Shown: positions 18,234 to 29,647 of the stretch, in pieces
Numbering within the stretch: the stretch's first letter is position 1
How the letters are laid out: each line of letters starts with the position of its first letter
From: CSP1-4 sp963777975
Lineage (GTDB): Bacteria; Chloroflexota; Limnocylindria; Limnocylindrales; CSP1-4
NCBI GenBank assembly: GCA_963777975.1
Contig: CAVZSO010000013.1
Span: forward strand, 372,001-436,000
DNA length: 64,000 nucleotides
Direction: 5' to 3'
Notes under the pieces: generated by a model
The model's database searches: none
Seen by the model: the letters and a program-made list of their open reading frames with translations, nothing else
What the model was told of the DNA's origin: nothing
Position numbers and translations under genes: made by a program

Positions 18234-20237
18234 CTAGGGCTGCAGGGTGGTGATGACGGTCTGACTCACGCTGGTCGATCCGTCCTGGTAGATGACCGCA
18301 CCCAACTGATCGAAGGGCAGCAGCCAGGGCTTGATCTCCTGCTCGTATCGGTTGCGCTCAGCGGCCGGCACGAGCGGCTCGATGGCGTCTCGGATGCCGC
18401 GCAGGTCGACATAGGCCGAGCCCGAGTTCGTGCTCGGACCAGCGGCTTTCATGGTCGCCTGGTAGCCGGGATCGGCGGCCAGCGCCGTCGCCGGGGTGAC
18501 GTCCAGGACGGCCTTGACACTCGCCTCGCCGATGCCGAGCACGAAGGTCGTGTCGCTCAACGCGAAGCTGATGGTCACGTCCTGGTTCGCATCGCTGACC
18601 GTGACGTTGGTGATGGTCGTGCCGGCGTAGGTCGTCGTGTCGGTGGTCACCGAACCACCGATGCTCGCCAGCTGGAGGAATGCCTGCAGCTGCTTGATGC
18701 GCTCCGAGGCCGCGGCCGCGTCGGTCACCTCGGCCACGACCGCTCCGCCCGGTTTGCCATCGGTCGTCCAGCCCGCGACGGCCACGTCGCCGACCCAGGT
18801 GAAGAGGTCTTCGAGCTTGGCACCGAGCAGGCTCTCGATGGACTCGACCTGCACGCCGAACGCCTCGATGCCGGGCTGCGTCTTCACGCTCGCCAGCAGC
18901 ACGCTGATGGCGGTCCCGACATCGTGGGCCTCGCCGTACACGAGCGACGCGCCGGGAACGTCGGCGGCCAGGGTCGACGCGCTGTCGACGAGTCTTCGGC
19001 GCATCGTCCGGTCGAACGGCCCGCGCGGTGCCGATGATGCTGGTCGTCCTGCACGGTCAGGGCGCCGGCGATCGAGACCGGGATGGCCGCCAGCGCGCTC
19101 TCGAGCCCGGGGACCGAGGTCAGCGCACCGGCGGTCAGCTTGAGCGCCGCGCCGTCGACGTAGATGGTCGCCAGTCGAGCGTCGGGCAGGTCGGCGGTCG
19201 CGTCCTTGAACGCGGACGACCCGGCCAGGTTCGCGCCGCCCTGCGTGCCGAGGGTGACGCTCTTGGCGACGTCCGCGGCATCCATGCCCACGACCAGCAT
19301 GTCGTTGGTCAGCGTCGCGGTCGCCGAGCGGGTCGTCGTCGCCGCTGCCGCCGCTGAATGTCCAGGTCGGATGCCCGTCGACCTCCGTCGAGGCCACGGT
19401 CATCCCGGCAGCCTCGGACGCCGCGACCGAGGCGATCGACGGCCGCCTTGGCCGCCGACGCGTCCTTGACGCTGAGCAGCCCGATGACCGGCAGCTCGAG
19501 CCCAGACGACCCGCCGCCGGTGATCAGGGCACCGAGACCGGGCAGGCCGGTCACGCCCTCGGCGACCTGGCCTCCGAACCAGGGCTTGATATCGCTCGTA
19601 TAGCTGGCTTTGCCGTCGGTCGCGGCCTTGACCAGTCGCTCGAACGTATCGTCGGCCTTGATATCGAGCGTCGAGGCGTCCTCGAAGCCAGGGAACAGCG
19701 CGAGCAGCTTGGCGACCTCCTGGCGCTGGTCGCCGGGCAGGTCGAAGCGAACGTCGAGGTACTGGATGGTGGTCGCCGGCAGATAGCGGGGCGCGATCGC
19801 ATCCAGCCCGCCGCGTCCGGCAAGGATGGCGACCAGGGCGATGCCCAGGGCGATGAGCGCGACGACGCCGATGGCGACGGCCCAGCGCCTCCGGCTCGAG
19901 CCGCCGCTCGCGACCGCGGCCGGCTGGTCGGCGGTGGGGTCGACCGGTGGGCCGGCCGCGGGGGTCGTTGGCGCAGCGACCGCATCGGCCGGCTGCGGCG
20001 TCGGATCCGGAGCCTGTTGGGCGGCGGCCGGCGGCGCCACGGCGACCGGCTGGGCTCGCCGCGGGTTCGGCAGCGGCATCGATCGACAGGTTCGGCGGGG
20101 GTCGCGGCGGGTTCGGCTGTAGCGCCAGGTTCGGCGGGAGCCGCGGCAGGTTCGGTTGGGGCGACAGGAGACTCCGGCGACGGGGCGGGAGGCTCGGGCG
20201 GTGGCGTCCAGGTCGGTCGTTCGTTCTCGTCGGTCAT
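18234..20237 (-). CDS. DUF3352-type membrane-anchored protein, several frame breaks
   Basis: The product must be pieced together from several frames: MTDENERPTWTPPPEPP (from 20237), then a Pro/Ala-rich cytoplasmic region, a membrane helix (WAVAIGVVALIALGIALVAI), and a long extracytoplasmic domain resembling DUF3352 (YLPATTIQYLDVRFDLPGD, LFTWVGDVAVAG, SAYVDLRGIRDAIEPL). Frame changes occur near 20085, 19440, 19335 and 19030. Corrected length is about 667 residues. Secondary structure and repeated two-lobe layout resemble a lipoprotein-like envelope protein; function unknown. Breaks may be sequencing errors or decay. Confidence 0.7.
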
Positions 20238-20247
20238 CGGTTCCTCG

Positions 20248-21570
<1,323 letters not shown>

Positions 21571-21708
21571 GGAAGCGGCGGATCTCCTTCGAGAGGCGTG
21601 CCGGCGGCCGGTGCTGGCCGATCGGCTGGTGCGCGAGTTCTGGCGACACCGAGGTGGGACGCAGTGTAACGCAGGGTCGGCCGAGGCCGCAGGCGGCGCC
21701 CGGACCGC

Positions 21709-21714
21709 TATCCT
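21709..21714 (+). promoter_or_regulatory. Candidate -10 for leaderless MFS gene
   Basis: TATCCT ends eight bases before the GTG at 21723 in the divergent ffh/MFS region; no Shine-Dalgarno precedes the GTG. Confidence 0.35.
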
Positions 21715-21722
21715 CGGCCATC

Positions 21723-23062
21723 GTGCGCTTGCCAAGCTCTGCGTTCCGCTCGCCGCTCTGGCACAACCGAGCGTTCGTGCGCATCTGGACAGCGTCCACG
21801 ATCTCCATCTTCGGGTCGCTCATCACGCGGCTCGCGCTGCCCCTGCTGGCCATCATGGTCCTCGATGCCGGGGCGATCGAGGTCGCCGTGCTGCGGTCCA
21901 TCGACCTGGCGGCGACGCTCATCGTCGGCCTCGTCGCGGGCGCCTGGGTCGACCGCCTGCTTCGCCGGCGGGTGCTCATCTGGGCCGACCTGGGCCGCGC
22001 CATCCTGCTGGGCTCCATCCCGGTCGCGGCGGTCGGCGGCTGGCTGACCTACGCCCAGCTGCTCTGGTCACCTTCGCGGCCGCCGTCCTGACCAGCTTCT
22101 TCGATGCCGCCGACAACGCCTACCTGCCGACGATCGTCGAGCGCGAGCGGCTGGTCGAGGCGAACAGCGCCCTGGCGGCATCGGGATCGGCCGCCGAATT
22201 CACCGCCTTCGGCATCAGCGGCATCCTGGTCCAGGTCCTGTCGGCGCCCTTCGCGGTGGCCCTCGACGCCATCTCGTTCCTCGTCTCGGCGGTCTTCATC
22301 GGCGGCATCCGACAGGTCGAGCAGCCGCCGCCACCGAGGTCCGCCCGATCGTCGGTCTATCGGGAGATCCGGACCGGGCTGCGCCTCGTGGTGCGCGACC
22401 CGATCCTGCGCTCCTTCGCCGGCGCGCAGATGGCCCTGGCCGCGCTGTGGGGCGTCTTCGGCGCGACGTACATCCTCTTCGCCCTCGACGAGCTGGACCT
22501 CGGACCGGCGGCCCTGGGTGTCATCACCGGTCTCGGCGGCATCGGCTCCTTGATCGGGGCACTCGTGGCGCAGCGCAGCACGCGCCGCTGGGGCATCGGC
22601 CCGGTCGCCATCGGCGCCATGCTCCTGGCCGCCCTCGGCAACGCGCTCATCCCGCTCGCTCCGGCGGGAGCCCCGTTCCTGGCGGCGCTCTTCCTGGCCG
22701 GGCAGCAGCTCATCGGCGACAGTGCCGTGACCGTCTACGACGTGACCGAGACGTCCGTCCGCCAGACGCTGGTCGGGGACCGAGAGCTTGGACGCGTCAC
22801 GTCGACGTTCCGCGTCGCCGCCGGCCTGGCGCAGCTGGTGGCGACCATCGGCGCCGGCCTGCTGGCAGAGGCCATCGGGCTGCGGGCGACGGCGGTCCTG
22901 GCACCCATCGGCGGGCTGATCGGCGCGGCCATCCTGTTCGCCGGGCCCGTGCGCAGGCTGGTCCGATTGCCGGGTGCGCCGTCGGGATCGGAGCCGTCCG
23001 GGGCGGCGAGCGCGGCCGAGGTCATGGTCGAGATCGGCCGCGATGAGCCGATCGGGGGTTGA
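21723..23062 (+). CDS. Major facilitator superfamily exporter, frame broken once
   Basis: A plus-strand 12-helix transporter, similar to the MFS_3 group of drug or siderophore exporters (SPLWHNRAFVRIWTASTIS, then RLALPLLAIMVLDAG). The N-terminal ~115 codons read from the GTG at 21723; near 22060-22072 the frame shifts and continues through SFFDAADNAYLPTIVERERL to the stop at 23062. Corrected length about 446 residues. The motif DRLLRRRVLIWADLGRAI matches the loop 2-3 signature. Substrate is unknown. It converges on ftsY with one base between stops. Confidence 0.8.
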
Positions 23063-23063
23063 G

Positions 23064-24167
23064 TCAGGCGAAGAGCGCCTCGATGAACGCATCGGGGTCG
23101 AACGGCACGAGGTCCTCGAGCCGCTCCCCGACCCCGACGAAGAGGACGGGGACGCCGAGCGTGCGCTCGATGGCGAAGACGATGCCGCCCTTGGACGTCG
23201 AGTCGAGCTTGCTGAGCAGGACGCCCGTCAGGCCGCTCGCCTCGTTGAAGGCCTGTGCCTGGGTCAGGCCGTTCTGGCCCGTCGTGGCATCGAGCACGAA
23301 GAGCACGGCCGGCTCCGAGCCAGGCAGGCGCTTGTCGATCGTGCGTCGGATCTTGGCCAGCTCGTCCATCAGGTTGTGCTTCGTGTGCAGGCGCCCGGCG
23401 GTGTCGATGATGACCACGTCCGAATGCCGCGCGAGGCCGGCGTCCAGCGCATCGAAGACGACCGCCGACGGATCGGCACCCGCGGCGTGGGCCACGACCG
23501 GCAGCTCGAGCCGCGCGGCCCAGGCCTGGAGCTGTTCGATGGCGGCTGCCCGGAACGTGTCCGCCGCAGCCAGCAGGACGCGTCGACGGCCGGCCTTGTA
23601 GCGCGCCGCGAGCTTGGCGATGCTCGTCGTCTTGCCCGTCCCATTGACGCCCACGACGAGGATCACCGCTGGCTGGGCGGGATCCGGTCGGGGCGCTGCC
23701 CATCCGGTCGCGGTGCGGTCGACGAGCAGCTGACGGAGCTCGGCCTGGACGGCCGCGACCGGTGTGGCGTCCGAGCGGCGCCGAGCGGCCTCGACGACAT
23801 CGATGGCGAGGCGCGCCCCGACATCGGCGGCGATGAGCGTCTCCTCGACCGCCTCCCAGGCCGCCTCGTCGGTCCCCGCTCCGAGGATCGATCGCAGCCG
23901 GGCCACGAACCCACGACTCGGGCGCAGGCCGGCGTCGATGCCGGGCGGTGGCGAGAGTTCAGCTGGGGCAGGCTCCTCCGTGTCGGGTCGACCAGGCGCA
24001 TCGATCGCCTCCCAGGCCACCGGCTCGGCGGCCACGGCGTCCACATCGGCGGCGGGAACGGCGGTCAGATCCGCCTCACCGCCGGGCTCTGTCGGGTCCG
24101 CTTGCGTCGGCGCGGCATCCGGATCGAGGTCGCTCGTGCTCGGCGACTTCGGCCGCCGCCAGAACAT
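23064..24167 (-). CDS. ftsY: SRP receptor FtsY
   Basis: Membrane-associated GTPase that receives SRP-ribosome complexes. 367 residues: an acidic Ala/Pro-rich A region (1-80), N domain (FVARLRSILG), G domain with P-loop GVNGTGKTTSIAKLA, AADTFRAAAIEQL, IDTAGRLHTKHNLMDEL and SKLDSTSKGG. Its ATG lies two bases after the smc stop. The smc-ftsY-ffh neighbourhood is conserved in many bacteria. Confidence 0.96.
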   Translation of the reverse strand: MFWRRPKSPSTSDLDPDAAPTQADPTEPGGEADLTAVPAADVDAVAAEPVAWEAIDAPGRPDTEEPAPAELSPPPGIDAGLRPSRGFVARLRSILGAGTDEAAWEAVEETLIAADVGARLAIDVVEAARRRSDATPVAAVQAELRQLLVDRTATGWAAPRPDPAQPAVILVVGVNGTGKTTSIAKLAARYKAGRRRVLLAAADTFRAAAIEQLQAWAARLELPVVAHAAGADPSAVVFDALDAGLARHSDVVIIDTAGRLHTKHNLMDELAKIRRTIDKRLPGSEPAVLFVLDATTGQNGLTQAQAFNEASGLTGVLLSKLDSTSKGGIVFAIERTLGVPVLFVGVGERLEDLVPFDPDAFIEALFA

Positions 24168-24169
24168 CG

Positions 24170-27100
24170 TCAGCCGCCGACCGCGGCGACGAGCTCGGTC
24201 GCCTCGGCCAGGCGGAGCGAGATGATGCGGCTGACCGCGTCGTCCCCGATGGTCACGCCATAGAGCGCGTCGGCGGCCTCGATGGTCCCCCGGTTGTGGG
24301 TGATGACGATGAACTGGGTCGTCTCGGCCAGCTCGCGCAGCGCCGTCGCAAAGCGCGTCACGTTCGCCTCGTCGAGGGCGGCGTCGACCTCGTCGAGGAC
24401 GCAGAACGGGACCGGCCGGACCTCGAGCATGGCGAACAGCAGCGCCACCGCGGTCAGCGCGCGTTCGCCGCCCGAGAGCATCGCCAGCGCCTGCCGCTTC
24501 TTGCCCGGCGGTCGGGCCATGATCTCGACGCCGGTCTGCGTCAGCTCCTCGGGATCGGTCAGCACCAGGCTGGCGGCGCCACCGCCGAAGAGTTGCTCGA
24601 AGCGGCGCCCGAAGGCACCTTCGAGGGCGGCGAAGGTGGCCAGGAATTGTTCCGTGATGCGACCGCTCAGCTCGGTGATCAGCTCGCGCGTGGCGGCGAT
24701 GGCCGACGTGAGGTCGGCCTGCTGCGCTTCCATCTCGGCCAGTCGGTCGCGGACCTCGACGTACTCCTCGGCCGCGAACGGGTTGCTGGCGCCCAGCTCG
24801 CTGTAGCGACGACGCAGCAGCCCGAGCCGGGCGGCGGTCGGCGCCTCGAGCACAGGGCGCTCCCGGCCGCAGGACGACCAGGACTCGATGGCCGCGTCCA
24901 GGGCCGACTCCAGCGAGGCGGCGAGGGTCTCCTCGTCGGCCACGTCGGATGGGACTGGTGGCTGGCCGTCGCCGACAAGGGCCGACAGCCCGGCTGGTCC
25001 CAGGGCCGCCAGCTCGACGAGCAGGTTCTCCCTGGCGTTGTCGAGTCCCAGCCTGGCCTCCATCTCCGCCACCTCGGCCGAGCGTGCCTGCTCGTCGGCG
25101 CGCCGCAGCCGCTCCCGGTGACGGAGCACGTCCGCCTCCAGGGCGAGCATGGCCTGACGCTCGTCGCCTTCACGGGTCTCGAGGAGCCCGCAAGGCGGCG
25201 GCCGCTGACGCTTCGGCTTCGCCGGCGCTCGCGAGCCGGGCGTGAGCCGCGGCCAGGGCGTCTCGAGTGCGCTGCAGCTCGGCCGCTCGCGCGGCCGTCA
25301 GCCGCTCTTCGGCCGCCAGGCGGGCGTCATCCATCGAGAGCGCGATCTCCGCCCGTCGCCGCTCGTCCTCGACCACGCCGCGCGCTCGCTCTGCAGCCTC
25401 CCAGGCGCTCGCGATGCCCTCGCGTCGCTCGCGCAGGTCGCGCGCGCGATCGCGCCAGGCCGCGGCTGCCTGGCCATCCTCCCCGAGACGCATCCGCGTC
25501 CGCACCCGGTGCCGATGCAGCGGACGGCGGGACCGCGGCCTGGAGCGTGGCCTGCTCGAGGATCGCGGCGGCTCGTCGCGCGTCCCCTGCCAGGCGCTCG
25601 GCCTGGGCCGCTTCCCAGGCTGCCTCGCGCGCGGTCGCCTCCGCGGCACGCATCGCCGCTCTGGCGATCTCCTCGAGCCGGCGGCGCTCGCCTCGCGCCG
25701 CTTCGAGGCTCGCGCGCGCGGTGTCGCGCGCCCCGCGCGCGTCGGCGAGGCGGGTCGTCGCCTCGAGCAGCTGCGCGTCGTCAGCGGCGGTCTCCGCGGT
25801 CGCCCGATCGATCTCGGCGGCCACGCGCTCGCGTTCGGTGCGGCGTTCCAGGATCGGATCCGGCGCACCGAGCTGCACGACGCCGTCGGCAGTCACGATC
25901 TCGCCGGCGTCGGTGACCAGCCGCCAGCCGGCGGGCAGCCGATCCCGCAGGGTGAGGGCGTCCTCGAGGCTCGGGATCCATGCCACGCTCCGCAACAGGC
26001 GCGTCACGTGGCCGGCGGGGTCCCGGCGCACGGCATCGCCGAGCCGGCCGCCGCCGACCTCGCCGAGCGCGCCGACAGGAGCCGCTCGGCAGCGGCCTCG
26101 AGCCGTGCCGGAGCCATCCCCTTCGTCGGCATCGTCGAGGACGAGATGCCCGCGTTCGCCGCGGAGCTGCAGGACCACCGTGTCACCGACGATGACGCGC
26201 CCGCAGGAGGTCGCCGAGCGCGGCCTCGACGGCGACCCGCCGGTCGGGATCGACCTCCAGGCCTTCGGCCAGGCGACGGCCGCCTCGCCGACGTGCGGCC
26301 GGGACGATGCCGCCACCCTCGGTCGACTCGAGCATCGCGTCGAGCGCGGCGAGCCGCTCACGCAACAGGACCAGGCGGTCGGCCGCGGCGGAGGCTCGTC
26401 CGGCAGCCGCCGAGGCTTGGGCATCGATCGAATCGGCCGCCGCGCGCGTGGCGACCTCGGCCGCCTCGGCATCCGCCTCGACCACGTGCGCGACCTGGAC
26501 GGCGCGTGTGGCCGTTTCCTGCTCGGATGCCGCGGTCGCTGCGGTCGCAGCGGCCGTGTCCCGGGCAGCGGCGGCTTCCGAGGATCGACGCTCCGCTTCG
26601 ACGCTGCGTCGCCGGAGATCGGCGAGCTCGGCCTCACGAGCCTGGTGCGCACGCCGCAGCGACGCCTCCCGCTCGCCTTCGGCACGCATCGATGCCTCCG
26701 CCCGGGCCAGCTCCGCCGTCGCGGCCGCCAGCGCGCCATCGATCTCGGCCAGGGCATGCTGGGCCGGCAAGGTCCGGCGGGGGCACCGGCAGGGCAAGGA
26801 CGCGCCGTGCGGCAGCCATGCGCTGCTCCGAGGCCTCGCGCTCCTCGATGGCGCGACCTTCCTCGCGCTCGAGGCCGGCCAGCACTTCGGTCATGCCGCT
26901 CGATGGTCAGGCGGATGTCGGTCACCGAGATGCGCGCAGCCTCGAGCGGCCAGGCGCGCGCCCCGGGTCGCCTCCGCCCGCTCGCTCAAGCCGCGGGCGA
27001 GGACCGCGACCGCGTCCTCGGCGGCGGACAGGTCGCGCATCGCCGTCGTCGATCTCTGCTCGCGTCGCCGCCAGCCGCCCATGGGTCCGGGCCGCTTCGC

Positions 27101-27821
27101 CTGCCGTCGCGGTCCATCGCGCGCGGCCGGCCGCCAGCAGGCCATCGGCCAGCTCGCCGGCCGCATCGCGACGCGCGACCTGCTGCTCGGCCTGCGCCGC
27201 CAGGCGACGCGCCTGCGGCCGGAGCTCGCCCAGGATGTCCCGGACCCGAGCCAGATTCGCCTCGGCTTCCATCAGCCGCTCCTCGGCCTGCCGGCGTCGA
27301 CGTTCGTGGCGTCGCACGCCGGCCGCCTCCTCGAACAGTGGCCGGCGTTCCTCGGGGCGCAGGGAGAGCGCTTGATCGACCATGCCCTGGCCGATGAAGA
27401 GGAACGCGTTGTCGGCCAGGTTGGCGGCATCGAGGAGATCGACGAGGTCGCGCAGGCGCACCTTCTGGCGATTGAGCAGGTACTCGTTCTCGCCCGAGCG
27501 GAAGAGCCGCCGGCCGCACTCGACGAGTCCGTATTCGACGGGCAACAGCCGATCATCGTTGCCGATGACGAGGCTCACGTCGGCCATGCCGGTGGCGTGC
27601 CGGCGGGCGGAACCGGCGAAGATGACGTCCTCCGACTTTCGCGTCCGAAGCGAGCGACCCTGCTCGCCGAGCGCCCAGCGCAGCGCGTCCGCAAGGTTGC
27701 TCTTGCCGCTCCCATTGGGACCGACGATGGCGCTGATGCCGGCTCCGAACTCCAAGCGCGTCGCCTCGGCGAAGGACTTGAAGCCGACCAGACGGAGCTC
27801 GCGCAGGCGCGGCTCGGTCAC
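24170..27821 (-). CDS. smc: Chromosome segregation protein SMC, many frame breaks
   Basis: ATPase of the condensin complex. The N-terminal head reads from 27821 (LRELRLVGFKSFAEATRLEF, Walker A GPNGSGKSNL). The C-terminal head reads down to 24170 with signature LSGGERALTAVALLFAM and Walker B FCVLDEVDAALDEANV. The Arg/Glu/Ala-rich coiled coils and hinge between them are split over at least seven and perhaps nine frame changes (for example near 27040, 26945, 26900, 26770, 26200, 25490 and 25185). Corrected length about 1215 residues, normal for SMC. Both heads are intact, which favours sequence errors over decay. Confidence 0.85.
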
Positions 27822-28582
27822 CGTGCAGACCCGCCTCGTGCAGACCCGCCGCCGCCGGCCGCTGTGGAGCCCGTCCGCAGGACGGTCAGGGCCACCGCTG
27901 CTGCGGCGGTCTCTGCTTCACGCCGGTTGTGGCCCTCGCCGGTGCCGATGGCAGTGCCGTCGAGCTCGACCTCGACGACGTAGTGCTTCTCGTGATCCGG
28001 CCCCTCGGCCCGCAGCACGCGATAGGCCGGCGCCAGGCCGGTCCGCGCGTAGGCCAGCTCCTGCAGACGGCTCTTCGGCGAGACGAAGCTCGAGGCCGAG
28101 CGGCGGGCGTCGAGCTCGGGGCCGGCGATCTCCAGCAGCCAGTCGCGCGTCACCTCGAGCCCGGCGTCGAGGAAGAGGGCGCCGACGACCGACTCGAACG
28201 CGGCGGCCAGGACCGAGGGGCGTTCTCGTTCGTTGGCTCGATCGGCGCCGGCGCCGAGGAGGAGCGATGAGCCGAGGTCGATGCGTCGCGCCAAGGCGGC
28301 CAGGCCACGGGTCGACACGAGCGCGGCTCGTCGCTGCGTCAGGCGTCCTTCGTCCTCGGTCGGGTGGCGCGCGTAGAGCGCATCCGAGACGATCAGGGCG
28401 ATGACCGCGTCACCGAGGAACTCGAGGCGCTCGTTCGAGAGCGCCGACGCGTCGGGATGCTCGTTCGGGTAGCTGCTGTGGACCAGCGCCCTGGCGAGCA
28501 GGCTCAGGTCTTCGACCGGGAGCGCGAGGCGCTCGGCCAGCTGCGCGGCCTGGCCGGCCGGGGCCGGCTCGCTACTGGGCAG
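27818..28582 (-). CDS. rnc: Ribonuclease III
   Basis: Double-strand RNA endonuclease for rRNA processing. The catalytic domain has the signature NERLEFLGDAVI, with DA-type acidic residues and the later FESVVGALFLDAG. The dsRNA-binding domain follows (KSRLQELAYARTGLAPAYRV ... GEGHNRREAETAAAAVAL). No ATG, GTG or TTG lies at the expected start; CTG at 28582, overlapping the acpP stop, gives 254 residues. An ATG at 28642 would overlap acpP by 71 bases and add a Ser/Thr-rich antisense-like tail. The 3' end overlaps smc by four bases. Confidence 0.88.
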   Translation of the reverse strand: MPSSEPAPAGQAAQLAERLALPVEDLSLLARALVHSSYPNEHPDASALSNERLEFLGDAVIALIVSDALYARHPTEDEGRLTQRRAALVSTRGLAALARRIDLGSSLLLGAGADRANERERPSVLAAAFESVVGALFLDAGLEVTRDWLLEIAGPELDARRSASSFVSPKSRLQELAYARTGLAPAYRVLRAEGPDHEKHYVVEVELDGTAIGTGEGHNRREAETAAAAVALTVLRTGSTAAGGGGSARGGSAR

Positions 28583-28811
28583 CGTGCTCGTCGATGTATT
28601 CGACGGCGTCGCCGACGGTGCGGATCTTCTCCGCATCCTCATCGGAGATCTCGGTCCCGAACTCTTCTTCGAGGCTCATGATGAGCTCGACGAGGTCGAG
28701 GAAATCGGCGTTCAGGTCATCGACGAACGAGGCTTCGGGCTTGACGTCCTCTTCGTCGACGCCGAGCTGCTCCACGACGATCTTCTTGAGCCGTTCGTAC
28801 GTCGAAGCCAC
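28572..28811 (-). CDS. acpP: Acyl carrier protein lacking the phosphopantetheine serine
   Basis: 79 residues of typical acidic ACP (VVEQLGVDEEDVKPEASFVDDL ... shorter motifs, VELIMSLEEEFGTEI, DEDAEKIRTVGDAVEYI). The attachment motif, normally Asp-Ser-Leu, reads Asp-Phe-Leu: codon 37 (28703-28701 on the minus strand) is TTC instead of TCC, one base away. As written the protein could not carry acyl chains. Context (plsX, nusB, rnc) is the usual one for the fatty-acid synthesis ACP. Base-call error or a specialised paralog are both possible. Confidence 0.9.
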   Translation of the reverse strand: MASTYERLKKIVVEQLGVDEEDVKPEASFVDDLNADFLDLVELIMSLEEEFGTEISDEDAEKIRTVGDAVEYIDEHAAQ

Positions 28812-28848
28812 CAGTCACTCCCTCCAGTCGCGGCAGATGGCCGCGCGT

Positions 28849-29325
28849 TCAGTCGTCCACGGGGATCGCTTCCCGACCGGACTCCGCCACGTCTTCGGCG
28901 ACCCGGCCGAGGACCCCGTTCAGGAGCCGCCGAGCTGGCTCGCCGCTGTATGTGCGGGCCATCTGGACCCACTCCGCAACCGCGACCCTGACCGGCGTCG
29001 CCGGGCAGTGTAGCACCTCGCCAAGCGCGGAACGCAACAGCGAGCGGTCGATCCGGGCGAGTCCGACGACGGGGTAGGCGGGTGCCAGACGCTCGATCGT
29101 ATCGTCGATGGAATCGCGTCGGGCGACCACCGCCCGGACGATCGTCGAGGCCAGTTCGGCGGCCGCTGGCGGCGCGTCAGCCTCCTCGAGCTGGCGCGCC
29201 AGCGCGGCCGTCGCGGTGCGTTGTCCGAAGTCGGCCTCGAAGATCGCGACGAAGGCGAGGCGCCTGCCCTCGCGTTCCGCGGCTCGACCACGAGGCTGGC
29301 GCGGCGGATCGGGCGACTCAGCCAC
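28849..29325 (-). CDS. nusB: Transcription antitermination factor NusB
   Basis: Helical RNA-binding protein that with NusE binds boxA in rRNA operons. 158 residues, with the family pattern RRLAFVAIFEADF near the N-terminus, then ERLAPAYPVVGLARIDRSLLRSALGE and the closing motif RLLNGVLGRVAEDV. Upstream Asp23-like gene overlaps by eight bases; acpP lies 37 bases downstream. Confidence 0.93.
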   Translation of the reverse strand: MAESPDPPRQPRGRAAEREGRRLAFVAIFEADFGQRTATAALARQLEEADAPPAAAELASTIVRAVVARRDSIDDTIERLAPAYPVVGLARIDRSLLRSALGEVLHCPATPVRVAVAEWVQMARTYSGEPARRLLNGVLGRVAEDVAESGREAIPVDD

Positions 29326-29647
29326 CGACGCCGTCGACGAGCACGATGACCTCGCCCAGATCCAGGCCCAGCTGGCGCTCGACCGCCTGGCTGACCGCGG
29401 TCCTGACGCGACGGCTGAGCGACGGCAACGACTCCCCCGGTCGGACGATGAGCCACAGGCGGATGTGGACGCGACCGGCGTCCGTCCAGGCGCTGACCGG
29501 CCGGCCGACCAGCCAGGCCAGCGGACGCGGCCCGCCGCGCCCGACGCGTACCACGCCGGGCACGTCCTCGGCGGCGGTGACCGCGATGCTGCGGATCACG
29601 CGCCGACGGACGATCAGCTCGTCCGGGGATCCCGGCCCGACCGACAT
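29318..29647 (-). CDS. Asp23/Gls24 family protein
   Basis: 109 residues with the family sequence VIRSIAVTAAEDVPGVVRVG and a C-terminal VRTAVSQAVERQLGLDLGEVIVLVDGV. Such proteins are envelope-stress associated in Firmicutes, and often sit next to nusB. The ATG overlaps the plsX stop (TGATG), and the 3' end overlaps nusB. The specific role is unknown. Confidence 0.85.
   Translation of the reverse strand: MSVGPGSPDELIVRRRVIRSIAVTAAEDVPGVVRVGRGGPRPLAWLVGRPVSAWTDAGRVHIRLWLIVRPGESLPSLSRRVRTAVSQAVERQLGLDLGEVIVLVDGVGG

Noticed and set aside
23948..27397. Very long plus-strand open frame (over 1100 codons) opposite smc
   Set aside because: Its translation is Arg/Ala/Pro/Ser low complexity and mirrors the GC-rich antisense of smc; no family resemblance.
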